From Planctomycetota bacterium (GTDB taxonomy: Bacteria > Planctomycetota > UBA1135 > UBA2386): a stretch of 64,000 nucleotides of DNA. The stretch covers positions 62,001 through 126,000 of the forward strand of contig JADLFX010000060.1 in the NCBI GenBank assembly GCA_020849665.1, in the 5' to 3' direction. The notes under the pieces are model-generated. The model ran no database searches, was not told where the DNA came from, and saw nothing but the letters and a program-made list of their open reading frames with translations. Of the stretch, positions 51,967 to 59,537 are shown piece after piece. The position numbers and the translations under genes are program-made. The stretch's first letter is position 1; each line of letters begins with the position of its first letter.

Positions 51967-52653
51967 TCACCATGTGCGCACCCGGCCCTGGCCGTCGCCC
52001 ACGTACACGCGGCCCGCCATCCCGACGAAGAGACCGTGGTCGATGACGCTCGGGATCCTGTGCAGGGACTCGCCCAGGCCGCCCGGATCCGGGATCCCGC
52101 CGAAGTGGCAGTCCAGGATCCGGTTGCCCTGGTCGGTGACGAAGGGATGCCCCTCCTTGTCCTTGCGCAGCACGACCTGCGCCCCGAGTTCACGGACGCG
52201 TGCCGCAGCCTGGCGCAGTCCGAAGGGCAGCACCTCCACGGGCAGGGCGAAGGCGTTGCCGAGGACCGGGACGATCTTGTCGTGGCTCACGATCACCACC
52301 ATCTCGCGGGCCGCGGCCGCGACGATCCGCTCGCGCAGCAGGGCGCCGCCGCCGCCCTTGATCATGTCCTTGCGTCCGTCGATCTCGTCGGCGCCGTCGA
52401 TCGCCAGATCCAGGCGGTCCACGCTCTCCAGGTCGCCCAGCGGGATCCCCAGTGCCGTCGCACGGCGGCGTGTGTCCTCGCTGGTCGGGAAGCCCACGAA
52501 GGAGAGGCCCTCGTCCTGGATCCGCTCCGCGAGGCGCTCCAGCAGGAAGCGGACGGTCGAGCCGGTGCCGAGGCCGATCAGCTGGCCACTGCGCACGAGC
52601 TCGGCGGCAGCGCGACCTGCGGCACGCTTGCCTGCCTGGGCGGGGTCGGTCAT
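51967..52653 (-). CDS. rpiA: Ribose-5-phosphate isomerase A
   Basis: Interconverts ribose 5-phosphate and ribulose 5-phosphate in the pentose phosphate pathway. The 228-residue protein has all RpiA landmarks: IGLGTGSTVRFLLE, FPTSEDTRRRA, LAIDGADEIDGRKDMIKGGGGALLRERIV with the catalytic Asp and Glu, and SHDKIVPVLG, plus the C-terminal TDQGNRILDCHF. The ATG at 52653 is 6 nt after a TATCTT element, consistent with a leaderless mRNA. Divergent from feoB. Confidence 0.96.
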   Translation of the reverse strand: MTDPAQAGKRAAGRAAAELVRSGQLIGLGTGSTVRFLLERLAERIQDEGLSFVGFPTSEDTRRRATALGIPLGDLESVDRLDLAIDGADEIDGRKDMIKGGGGALLRERIVAAAAREMVVIVSHDKIVPVLGNAFALPVEVLPFGLRQAAARVRELGAQVVLRKDKEGHPFVTDQGNRILDCHFGGIPDPGGLGESLHRIPSVIDHGLFVGMAGRVYVGDGQGRVRTW

Positions 52654-52659
52654 GGTGCG

Positions 52660-52665
52660 AAGATA
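52660..52665 (-). promoter_or_regulatory. -10-like element for a leaderless rpiA transcript
   Basis: Minus-strand TATCTT ends 6 nt before the rpiA ATG. No Shine-Dalgarno sequence is present and the -35 region is not recognisable. Confidence 0.4.
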
Positions 52666-52820
52666 CCGGCGGAGCAGGTGTTGGCGCGCTTCGCGTGGTG
52701 CGTGGCGGACCCCGGAACCGCCGGGACCTCGGGCTTGCCCCGCGGGGCATCCCCTAGCAGAATGCGCGGCTCCTCCTGAGATCAAGTCTCACGGAGACCC
52801 CTCTCCCCCACCCCGCATCC

Positions 52821-54848
52821 GTGTCCGCTTCACTCCTCTCCACGGCCCGGCACGCACCCCCAGTGATCCTGGTCGGGCAGCCGAATGTCGGGAAGAGTGC
52901 CCTCTTCGCGTCCCTGACCGGGGTCGGAGCGATCGTCTCCAACTACCCGGGCACGACGGTCACGATCACGCGAGGCACGTGGCGGCTGGCTCCCGACCGC
53001 GCCGTGGTCGTGAAGGACACGCCGGGCGCCTACAGCCTCCTGCCCATCACCGACGAGGAGCGCATCGCCCGGGACTGCCTCTTCGAGGTGCCTCCAGGCG
53101 CGGTCCTCCACGTGGTCGACGCCAAGAACCTGGAGCGTGCCCTGCCCACGACCCTCGAACTCCTGGACGCGGCACTTCCCGTGATCCTGGTCGTGAACAT
53201 GGTCGACGAGGCGCGTGCCCAGGGTTTCCAGCTGGACAGCGTCGCGCTGGCCCGCCGCCTGGGCTGCCCGGTGGTCGAGACCGTGGCGATCGACCACGTG
53301 GGCCTCGATCGCCTGCGCGAGGAGGTGGTGCGGATGCTCGACCACCCGCCGCACATCGACCGCGAACCCGGCCGCCTCTGGATCGAGGAGTTCGGGCCTG
53401 CCGTCACACGCCTGGCGGAGGCCGCGAGACGCGAGAACGACCTGCCGCCCTGCATGTCCACGGTGCTCGCGGCCGCGGCGGCGCTGCGCGGCGGCCGCAA
53501 CCTGGCCGAACGGGCCGGCTTCCCCGAGGAGCTGCTGGCCGAGGCCCGGCGCGAGGTGCAGGGCCGCGTCGGCGGGATCCCCGCGGTGGCGGGCGTGCTG
53601 ATCCTGCGCGCCCGCGCGCGCGTGCTGCTCGAGGGGATCTACCAGCCCCCGCGCACCCGCGTGGAGGACCTGCGCCACCGGCTCGGTCTCCTGCTCGCCC
53701 ACCCGGTCTGGGGGCTGCCGGTGCTGATCGGCGTGCTCTACCTGGGCTTCTACCTGCTCGTCGGCACGTTCGCGGCCGGCACGGTGGTGGGCTTCCTGGA
53801 GGAGGACGTGTTCGGCTCGCTCGGCGCCGACGGCACCTGGGAGGGGGGCTACGTGAATCCCCTCCTCGACTCGCTGGTCCGCTCGGCGCTGCCCTGGGAC
53901 TGGCTGGCCGCGCTCTTCGTCGGCACCTACGGGATCTTCACCCTCGGCATCACCTACGCGCTGGCGCTGGTCCTGCCCGTGGTGGGGGCGTTCTTCGTGG
54001 TGTTCTCCCTGGTCGAGGACTCCGGCTACTTCCCGCGGCTCGCGCTGCTCTGCGACCGCGTCTTCAAGCAGATCGGCCTGAACGGCCGCGCGGTGATCAC
54101 CATGGTCCTGGGGCTGGGCTGCGCCACCATGGCCACGGTCACCACGCGCACCATGGAGACGCGGCGGGAGCGGTTCCTCGCGACGATGCTCCTGGTGCTG
54201 GCGATTCCCTGCTCGGCGCAGCTCGGGCTCATCTCGGCGCTGCTGGCGGCGCGTGGGTTCGGCCTGTGGGCGTCCTACGTCGGCTGCCTCGTCGCGATCT
54301 TCTTCCTGGTCGGCTGGCTCGCGGCGCGCATCCTGCCTGGCGGCAACGCGACGTTCCACATGGCCATGCCGCCGCTGCGGGTGCCGCGCATCCGCAACGT
54401 GCTGGGCAAGACCTGGCTTCGCCTCAAGTGGTACTTCCTCGAGGTCGTGCCGCTCTTCCTGTGGGCGAGCGTGATCCTGTGGGCCTTCGACCTCACCGGT
54501 GCGCTCGGCGCGATCAAGTCGGCGATGGAGCCGGCCATGGGCCTGCTGGGCCTCCCCGTCAGCGCCGCCGAGTCGTTCCTGGTGGGCTTCTTCCGGCGCG
54601 ACTTCGGCGCGGCGGGGCTCTTCCAGCTCGCGACGCAGGAGGGGGGCCAGGTGGAGCTCGGCACGCGCCCGCTCCTGGTCGGCTCGGTCACGCTCACGCT
54701 CTTCGTGCCGTGCGTGGCCAGCTTCATGATGATGTGCAAGGAGCGCGGCTGGCGGGCAGGACTCGCGATCTTCACGGTGGTGACCGCGTTCGCGTTCGCC
54801 GCCGGCGCGGGACTCAACCAGCTCCTGCTGGCCCTGGGCTGGGAGTGA
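52821..54848 (+). CDS. feoB: Ferrous iron transport protein B
   Basis: GTP-gated Fe(II) importer of the inner membrane. In the 675-residue protein, the N-terminal G domain has G1 G19-QPNVGK-S26, G3 D66-TPG69 and G4 N126-MVD129. A helical linker and about eight membrane segments follow, with the conserved Gate-type segments LGCATMATVTTRTM and FLVGFFRRDFGAAGLF. Gate cysteines fall in GLGCATM and IPCSAQL. The start is GTG at 52821. feoA follows after 4 nt, the reverse of the usual feoA-feoB order. Confidence 0.95.
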   Translation: MSASLLSTARHAPPVILVGQPNVGKSALFASLTGVGAIVSNYPGTTVTITRGTWRLAPDRAVVVKDTPGAYSLLPITDEERIARDCLFEVPPGAVLHVVDAKNLERALPTTLELLDAALPVILVVNMVDEARAQGFQLDSVALARRLGCPVVETVAIDHVGLDRLREEVVRMLDHPPHIDREPGRLWIEEFGPAVTRLAEAARRENDLPPCMSTVLAAAAALRGGRNLAERAGFPEELLAEARREVQGRVGGIPAVAGVLILRARARVLLEGIYQPPRTRVEDLRHRLGLLLAHPVWGLPVLIGVLYLGFYLLVGTFAAGTVVGFLEEDVFGSLGADGTWEGGYVNPLLDSLVRSALPWDWLAALFVGTYGIFTLGITYALALVLPVVGAFFVVFSLVEDSGYFPRLALLCDRVFKQIGLNGRAVITMVLGLGCATMATVTTRTMETRRERFLATMLLVLAIPCSAQLGLISALLAARGFGLWASYVGCLVAIFFLVGWLAARILPGGNATFHMAMPPLRVPRIRNVLGKTWLRLKWYFLEVVPLFLWASVILWAFDLTGALGAIKSAMEPAMGLLGLPVSAAESFLVGFFRRDFGAAGLFQLATQEGGQVELGTRPLLVGSVTLTLFVPCVASFMMMCKERGWRAGLAIFTVVTAFAFAAGAGLNQLLLALGWE

Positions 54849-54852
54849 GCGC

Positions 54853-55101
54853 ATGCTCCTCGCCTCCTTGAGCGACGTGCGGCTGAGTGAGCTGGCCAGG
54901 GGCGACACGGCCCTGGTCCTGGGATTCGTGACCAGCGACGAGGGCGCCATCCGCAAGCTCCTGGCGCTCGGACTCGCCCCGGGCGACGAGATCCGGGTGC
55001 TGGCCACCTGGCCGGCGTTCCTCCTGGAGCTCGGGGTGAACAGCTACGCTCTCGACCGTGAGCTCGCGTCGCATGTCCTGGTCGCGCGGCGACCCCGCTG
55101 A
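54853..55101 (+). CDS. feoA: FeoA-domain protein
   Basis: An 82-residue SH3-like FeoA protein that assists FeoB. The pattern LSDVRLSELARGDTALVLGF, then IRKLLALGLAPGDEIRVLA and LLELGVNSYALDRELASHVLV matches the FeoA core. It directly follows feoB. The next gene probably starts inside its 3' end (ATG at 55073), so the three are likely one operon. Confidence 0.9.
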   Translation: MLLASLSDVRLSELARGDTALVLGFVTSDEGAIRKLLALGLAPGDEIRVLATWPAFLLELGVNSYALDRELASHVLVARRPR

Positions 55102-56320
55102 GGTGCGGATCTCCCCGGCGGCGCGCCTGCGCGTGGCCGCGAAGACCACGTGGTGGCAGCGCCTGCCGGTCACGCTCAAGGTGGGGCTACCCCTGGTCCT
55201 CCTGCTCGCGGCCGGGCTCGAGCTGAAGCGCATCTTCCTGGACGTGAGGGTCAGGCTCCGGGTGCTGGACACCGCCGGCGTGGCCGTGCCGCGGGCCCTC
55301 CTCGAGTTCTTCCCACTCGCCGAGGGACCGCACGAGCCCTCGCCGCCGGACCTGCTCGGCCGGCTGCCCTGGGACCTCCAGTCGCCGCCAGAGATCGGCC
55401 GCGCGCTGCTCGGTCAGGAGGGCCTGGTGCGCGCCTCGGCGCCGGGTCTGGGAATCGACTTCGCGTTCGCCGCGGCGGACGGACAGGTGCACGACCTGGT
55501 GCTCGGCCCGCCCCGCGACCTGGAGGGCCAGGTGCGCGACGGTTCGTTGCTCCCGGCGCGCGGCGCGCGGGTCGTGGCGTTCGGCGGCGGACAGCGCGGC
55601 GTGCCGCTGGTGGAGGCCGTGACCGACGCGGAGGGCCGGTTCCGACTGCAGGGCATGTCGGGGCGGCACGACCGGGTCTGGGTGCGCGTGCTGCACGCCG
55701 GCCACGCGATCGCCGAACAGAACCGCTTCTACGCGGACGAGGCCGAGCTCCGGTTCGACCTGTTGCCGACGCGGCCGGTGCAGGGTCGGCTCGAGTTCCC
55801 GGCGCAGGTGGACCCCGCCGGACTGCGGGTGCTCGCCTACAAGGTGCCCGGGGTGTCCGCCCAGGTCGGCCCGGACGGGAGGTTCGTGCTCGACCACCTG
55901 CCGCCGCCGCCCACCACGGTCCGCCTGCTCGTGCACGGCCTGCCGCTCGGCTGGACCCACCGCCTGACCGTCGTGTCCCCGGGGGACGACGGCGTCGTGC
56001 TCGTCGTGCAGCGTGGCGCGACCGTGTCGGGATCGGTGGTGGAGGACGGATCGAACCGCCTCGTCCCCCACGCGATGGTGATGCACGGGCACGGGCCGCG
56101 CGGGCAGGTCATGGTGCACGCAGACCAGTACGGCCGCTTCCAGCTGGCCGACCTGCCGCAGGGCATGGTCGAGATCGAGGCCTACGTGCCCGCCCGCCCG
56201 CCGGAGCGGATCCTGGTGACCGAATCGGCGCCGGCGCTCCGGCCGCCCCGCACCGGGGTCCTGCGCCTGGAACTCAAGGACGGCGCCGGGGCCAGCGGCG
56301 TGATGGTGCCGGTGCGCTGA
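55073..56320 (+). CDS. Membrane-anchored carboxypeptidase-regulatory-like protein linked to feoAB
   Basis: A 415-residue protein with a cytoplasmic-type N-terminus of about 35 residues, one membrane segment (LKVGLPLVLLLAAGLEL) and an outside region of beta-sandwich repeats (DTAGVAVPRALLEF, DAEGRFRLQGMSGRHDRVWV, RGATVSGSVVEDGSNRLVPH, YGRFQLADLPQGMVEIEAYV). No metal-binding or catalytic motif is evident. The ATG at 55073 overlaps feoA by 29 bp; a GTG at 55058 is also in frame. Its place in the feo operon hints at an envelope partner in iron uptake, but this is only context. Confidence 0.72.
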   Translation: MSWSRGDPAEVRISPAARLRVAAKTTWWQRLPVTLKVGLPLVLLLAAGLELKRIFLDVRVRLRVLDTAGVAVPRALLEFFPLAEGPHEPSPPDLLGRLPWDLQSPPEIGRALLGQEGLVRASAPGLGIDFAFAAADGQVHDLVLGPPRDLEGQVRDGSLLPARGARVVAFGGGQRGVPLVEAVTDAEGRFRLQGMSGRHDRVWVRVLHAGHAIAEQNRFYADEAELRFDLLPTRPVQGRLEFPAQVDPAGLRVLAYKVPGVSAQVGPDGRFVLDHLPPPPTTVRLLVHGLPLGWTHRLTVVSPGDDGVVLVVQRGATVSGSVVEDGSNRLVPHAMVMHGHGPRGQVMVHADQYGRFQLADLPQGMVEIEAYVPARPPERILVTESAPALRPPRTGVLRLELKDGAGASGVMVPVR

Positions 56321-56351
56321 GCACTTCGCTGCGGCGCCCGGCGGCCCGGGC

Positions 56352-57209
56352 TCAAGTGCGGCCCGGCGCCGCGTGCGGTTCGACGTGCACGTGCACCTCG
56401 AGGATCGAGCCGTCGTTGGCGAGCACGGCGCCTTCGACGCGGTGCGCGAGTTCGTGTGCGTCGGCGACCGAGAGCTCCCCGTCGACCTGCAGGATCATGT
56501 CGACCCGGTGCGAGCCGCCCAGCGGCTGCACGCGCACCTGCGTCACGGCGATCACTCCCGGCACGGCGGCGGCCAGCCGGCTCACCGTCCGGGTGAGCTC
56601 GGGCGGGGCCTCGTGCATCAGGATCGCGGTGTTGTCGCGCACGGGCTTGAGCCCGAGGAGGAAGATGTAGACGCCGATCGCCGTGGCGGCGATCGCGTCG
56701 AACGCCGGCCAGCCGAGGTTCGCGACCAGGATGCCGAGCAACGCCACGAGGCTCGCGAACACGTCGGCGCGATGGTCGCGCGCCGACGCCAGGAGCGTGG
56801 GCGAGTTGTTGCGCCGGCCGACCGTCATCGAGACGCGGTACAGGACCTCCTTCACCCCTGCGGTGACCAGGGTGGCCCAGATCGCGAACCGGTCCGGAGC
56901 CACCCTCTCCGGGTCGACCACCGCAGCCACCAGCCCGTCCACGAAGATGAACGCGCCGGTGGCGCAGATCATCCCGCCGATCAGGAGGCCCGCGAGGGTC
57001 TCGGCGTTGCCATGGCCGTAGGGGTGGTCCTCGTCCGGCGGCCGCGCGCCGTAGCGGAACGCCAGCCACGCCACCAGGGTCGCGACCACGTCGCCCGTGG
57101 AGTTGAACGCGTCGGCGATCAGCGCGCGGGATCCGGCCAGCGCCCCGACCACGAACTTCATGATCGCCAGGGCGATGTTGCAGAGCAGCGCGGCCAGCTG
57201 GACGCTCAC
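56352..57209 (-). CDS. Cation diffusion facilitator transporter
   Basis: A 285-residue CDF-family exporter of divalent metals (Zn, Fe, Mn or Cd). About six membrane helices are seen. TM2 contains ALIADAFNSTGDV and TM5 contains SARDHRADVFAS, which hold the metal-binding Asp and His residues. HPYGHGNAETLAGL is a family loop. The C-terminal cytoplasmic domain (HEAPPELTRTV onward) ends with a His-rich LEVHVHVEPH tail. The TM2 site has D/N/D rather than H/D, so specificity may not be Zn. GTG start at 57209. Confidence 0.9.
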   Translation of the reverse strand: MSVQLAALLCNIALAIMKFVVGALAGSRALIADAFNSTGDVVATLVAWLAFRYGARPPDEDHPYGHGNAETLAGLLIGGMICATGAFIFVDGLVAAVVDPERVAPDRFAIWATLVTAGVKEVLYRVSMTVGRRNNSPTLLASARDHRADVFASLVALLGILVANLGWPAFDAIAATAIGVYIFLLGLKPVRDNTAILMHEAPPELTRTVSRLAAAVPGVIAVTQVRVQPLGGSHRVDMILQVDGELSVADAHELAHRVEGAVLANDGSILEVHVHVEPHAAPGRT

Positions 57210-57217
57210 GCGTGCGA

Positions 57218-57225
57218 GCTATAGT
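57218..57225. promoter_or_regulatory. Palindromic bidirectional -10 element for two divergent leaderless genes
   Basis: The sequence AGCTATAGT reads TATAGT on the plus strand (57220-57225, 9 nt before the ATG at 57235) and TATAGC on the minus strand (57223-57218, 8 nt before the GTG at 57209). Only 25 bp separate the two start codons, so both transcripts would begin almost at their start codons. A weak plus-strand -35 (TGGACG) lies 15 bp upstream. Confidence 0.5.
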
Positions 57226-57234
57226 CCGCCGGCC

Positions 57235-57708
57235 ATGGCGCTGGCAATCCGCGGTGTGCCCTTTCTGCTCGTGCTCGCGCTCGTGACTCCGCGTGCGCAG
57301 GATCCCGCATCGCAGCCGTCGCCCCAGACGCAGACCCGGCCGGCCCCGCAGGGCCGCCCACCGATCGCCGGCTGGTACGTGCTCAAGCAGGTCGTGCGAC
57401 CGCGTGACCCGAACACCGCCGGAACGCGCGGCTACCTGGTCGTCGGCGAGCACCATCTCTCCCTCCACCTGCACGGCAAGAGCGCGGACCCGCGCTTCCC
57501 GCTCCTGCAGTCCGGGTTCCGCCGCTACCAGCTGGTGGGCGACAAGCTGGTCACGACGGGACTGATGGGGATCGCCAACCGGCCCGACGGCACGGTCCTG
57601 GTGGAGGGCCCGGGGTTGGTGGAGGAGCGGCGCTGCCAACAGATCGGCACGCTGCTGCGCGTGTACCAGGGACCCGACACGTACATGGACTTCGAGCGGA
57701 TCGAGTGA
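57235..57708 (+). CDS. Small exported hypothetical protein
   Basis: A 157-residue protein with a Sec-type signal (LAIRGVPFLLVLALVTPRAQ, likely cleaved near residue 22), a Pro/Gln-rich linker, then a small beta-rich domain (GWYVLKQVVRPRD, YLVVGEHHLSLHLHG, RYQLVGDKLVTTGLMG, YQGPDTYMDFERIE). I do not recognise the family; it resembles small lipocalin-like periplasmic domains in strand spacing only. It shares a two-way promoter region with the CDF transporter. Confidence 0.55.
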   Translation: MALAIRGVPFLLVLALVTPRAQDPASQPSPQTQTRPAPQGRPPIAGWYVLKQVVRPRDPNTAGTRGYLVVGEHHLSLHLHGKSADPRFPLLQSGFRRYQLVGDKLVTTGLMGIANRPDGTVLVEGPGLVEERRCQQIGTLLRVYQGPDTYMDFERIE

Positions 57709-57712
57709 GTGC

Positions 57713-59284
57713 TCAGGGCCGCGCGCGCAGGCGCTGCAGGAGCGTGCTGAGCTCGCGGCCGCCCAGGGCGTAGTGGGCGGTGCAGAACACCGCCACGCCC
57801 GCCGCCACCGGCACCGCGACCTCCACGAGCGCGCGCGCGAGGCGTCCCTCCGCGTGCAGCACGCTCTTCAGCGCCAGCACCACCACGGCCATCGCCAGGC
57901 TCGCGCCCACGACGCGCAGCAGCGGCTTGAGCGGCGCGCGGGCGCCGGGACAGAGCGCGTCGAAACGGCGGCGCAGCAGCAGGGCGTTGAGGCCGCTGGT
58001 CAGGCTGGTGGCGAGCGTGAGGCCCGGCACGCCGAGCCCCACGCCCAGCACGAAGACCAGGTTCAGGCCGAGGTTGACCACCAGGAGCAGCATGGCCACC
58101 CGTGCCGGGGTGCGCAGGTCGCCGAGGGCGTAGAGCGCACGCGCATAGAGCTGGGTCATGCCCAGGAACGGCAGCCCGGCCACCAGGAGCATCGTGGTCC
58201 ACGACGACACCCGCACGTCGTCGGCGCGGAACGCGCCGTGCTGGAACGTGACCGCGAGGAACTCTGGCGTGATCGCGATCAGACCCAGCGCCGCGGGCAC
58301 GGTCAGGAAGAGCGTGCCGTGCAGGTTGGCGTGCATCCTGGCGCGCAGCTCCGGGAACTCGCGTCGCACCGCCAGCACCGCAAGGTGTGCGAACACCGCC
58401 GTGGCGAGGGCCAGGGACGTGAGCGCGTGCGGGAACTGGATCAGTCGGTTGGCCAGGTAGACGTGGGTGTTGGCACCGGGGCCGACGCAGTACTCGGCGA
58501 TCAACTGGTCGAGCAGGCTGCTCACCTGGTTCATCGACATGCCGAGCATGGTCGGGGCCATGGCCACGAAGACCGAGCGCGCCTCCTCGCCGCGCGCCGG
58601 CCAGCGCGGGGCCGCGGCGCAGCCCTTGCGGCGCAGCAGCCACAGGTTGGCGAGCACCTGCAGCACGCCCCCGGCCGTGAGCGCCACGCTCAGCAGGATC
58701 GCGAGCCGCACCTGGTCGGTGCCGATCAGCGCCGGGATCGCGAGCAGGGCGCCGATCCACACGACGTTCAGGAGCACCGGGGCGGCGGCCGGTAGCGCGA
58801 AGAGACCCAGGGTGTTGAGCGCGCCCGCGTAGATCGCGCTCATGCAGATCGGGACCGTGTACGGGAACAGGATCGCCAGCAGGGTGAGGAGCAGCCCGCC
58901 GCGCTCGTCCGCGCCCACGCCCGGACCACCGGTCAGGCCCAGCCACTGCGGCGGCAGGAGCAGGCAGATCCCGCACACCGCCGCCGCGACCACGCCGAGC
59001 CCGAGCAGCAGGGCGCCGGTCACGCCGCCCAGGAGGCGCCGTGCGGGGTCGCGTCCGTCGCGCGTCAGCGTGGCGGCGAAGCGTGGCACGAACGCCGCGG
59101 AGAGCGCCCCCTCGCCGAAGAGCCGGCGCAGGAGGTTGGGGAACATCCACGCGAGGTTGAACACGCCCATCACCCAGCCGCTGCCGAGCATGTGCAGCAT
59201 CACGCTGTCACGGATCAGCCCGAGCACGCGCGAGAGCAGCGTGAGCGAGGAGATGGCGGAGGCGGCCTTGAGCGTGGCGGTCAC
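57713..59284 (-). CDS. murJ: Lipid II flippase MurJ
   Basis: Flips lipid-linked peptidoglycan precursors across the inner membrane. The 523-residue protein has about 14 helices and MurJ landmarks: SSLTLLSRVLGLIRDSVM, FNLAWMFPNLLRRLFGEGALSAAFVP, IAEYCVGPGANTHVYLANRL, FQHGAF and LYALGDLRTP. The start is GTG at 59284, right before the conserved N-terminal helix. The longer open frame upstream is basic and not conserved. Convergent with the 57235 gene with a 4-bp gap. Confidence 0.94.
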   Translation of the reverse strand: MTATLKAASAISSLTLLSRVLGLIRDSVMLHMLGSGWVMGVFNLAWMFPNLLRRLFGEGALSAAFVPRFAATLTRDGRDPARRLLGGVTGALLLGLGVVAAAVCGICLLLPPQWLGLTGGPGVGADERGGLLLTLLAILFPYTVPICMSAIYAGALNTLGLFALPAAAPVLLNVVWIGALLAIPALIGTDQVRLAILLSVALTAGGVLQVLANLWLLRRKGCAAAPRWPARGEEARSVFVAMAPTMLGMSMNQVSSLLDQLIAEYCVGPGANTHVYLANRLIQFPHALTSLALATAVFAHLAVLAVRREFPELRARMHANLHGTLFLTVPAALGLIAITPEFLAVTFQHGAFRADDVRVSSWTTMLLVAGLPFLGMTQLYARALYALGDLRTPARVAMLLLVVNLGLNLVFVLGVGLGVPGLTLATSLTSGLNALLLRRRFDALCPGARAPLKPLLRVVGASLAMAVVVLALKSVLHAEGRLARALVEVAVPVAAGVAVFCTAHYALGGRELSTLLQRLRARP

Positions 59285-59537
59285 GGGGCGCCGGGAGGAT
59301 GGCCGATGCCGGGAGGCGAAGCCAGGACGGCCGGCGCCGCCGGTGGCGCACGCCCGCATCCGCGCTGCGGCCGTCGCAGGGGCACGCTCCCGGGAGCTGC
59401 CGCGCCCGCGGCGCACCGGACCCGAATCCGCCCCGGCGTCCTTGCCAGCGCGCATTGCCGGACCGGGACTGGGCACGCGGCGCGGTCCGGTGAAGAATCC
59501 CCGACGCCAGCCCGTCCCGTTCCCGCCGCGTCCGCAC

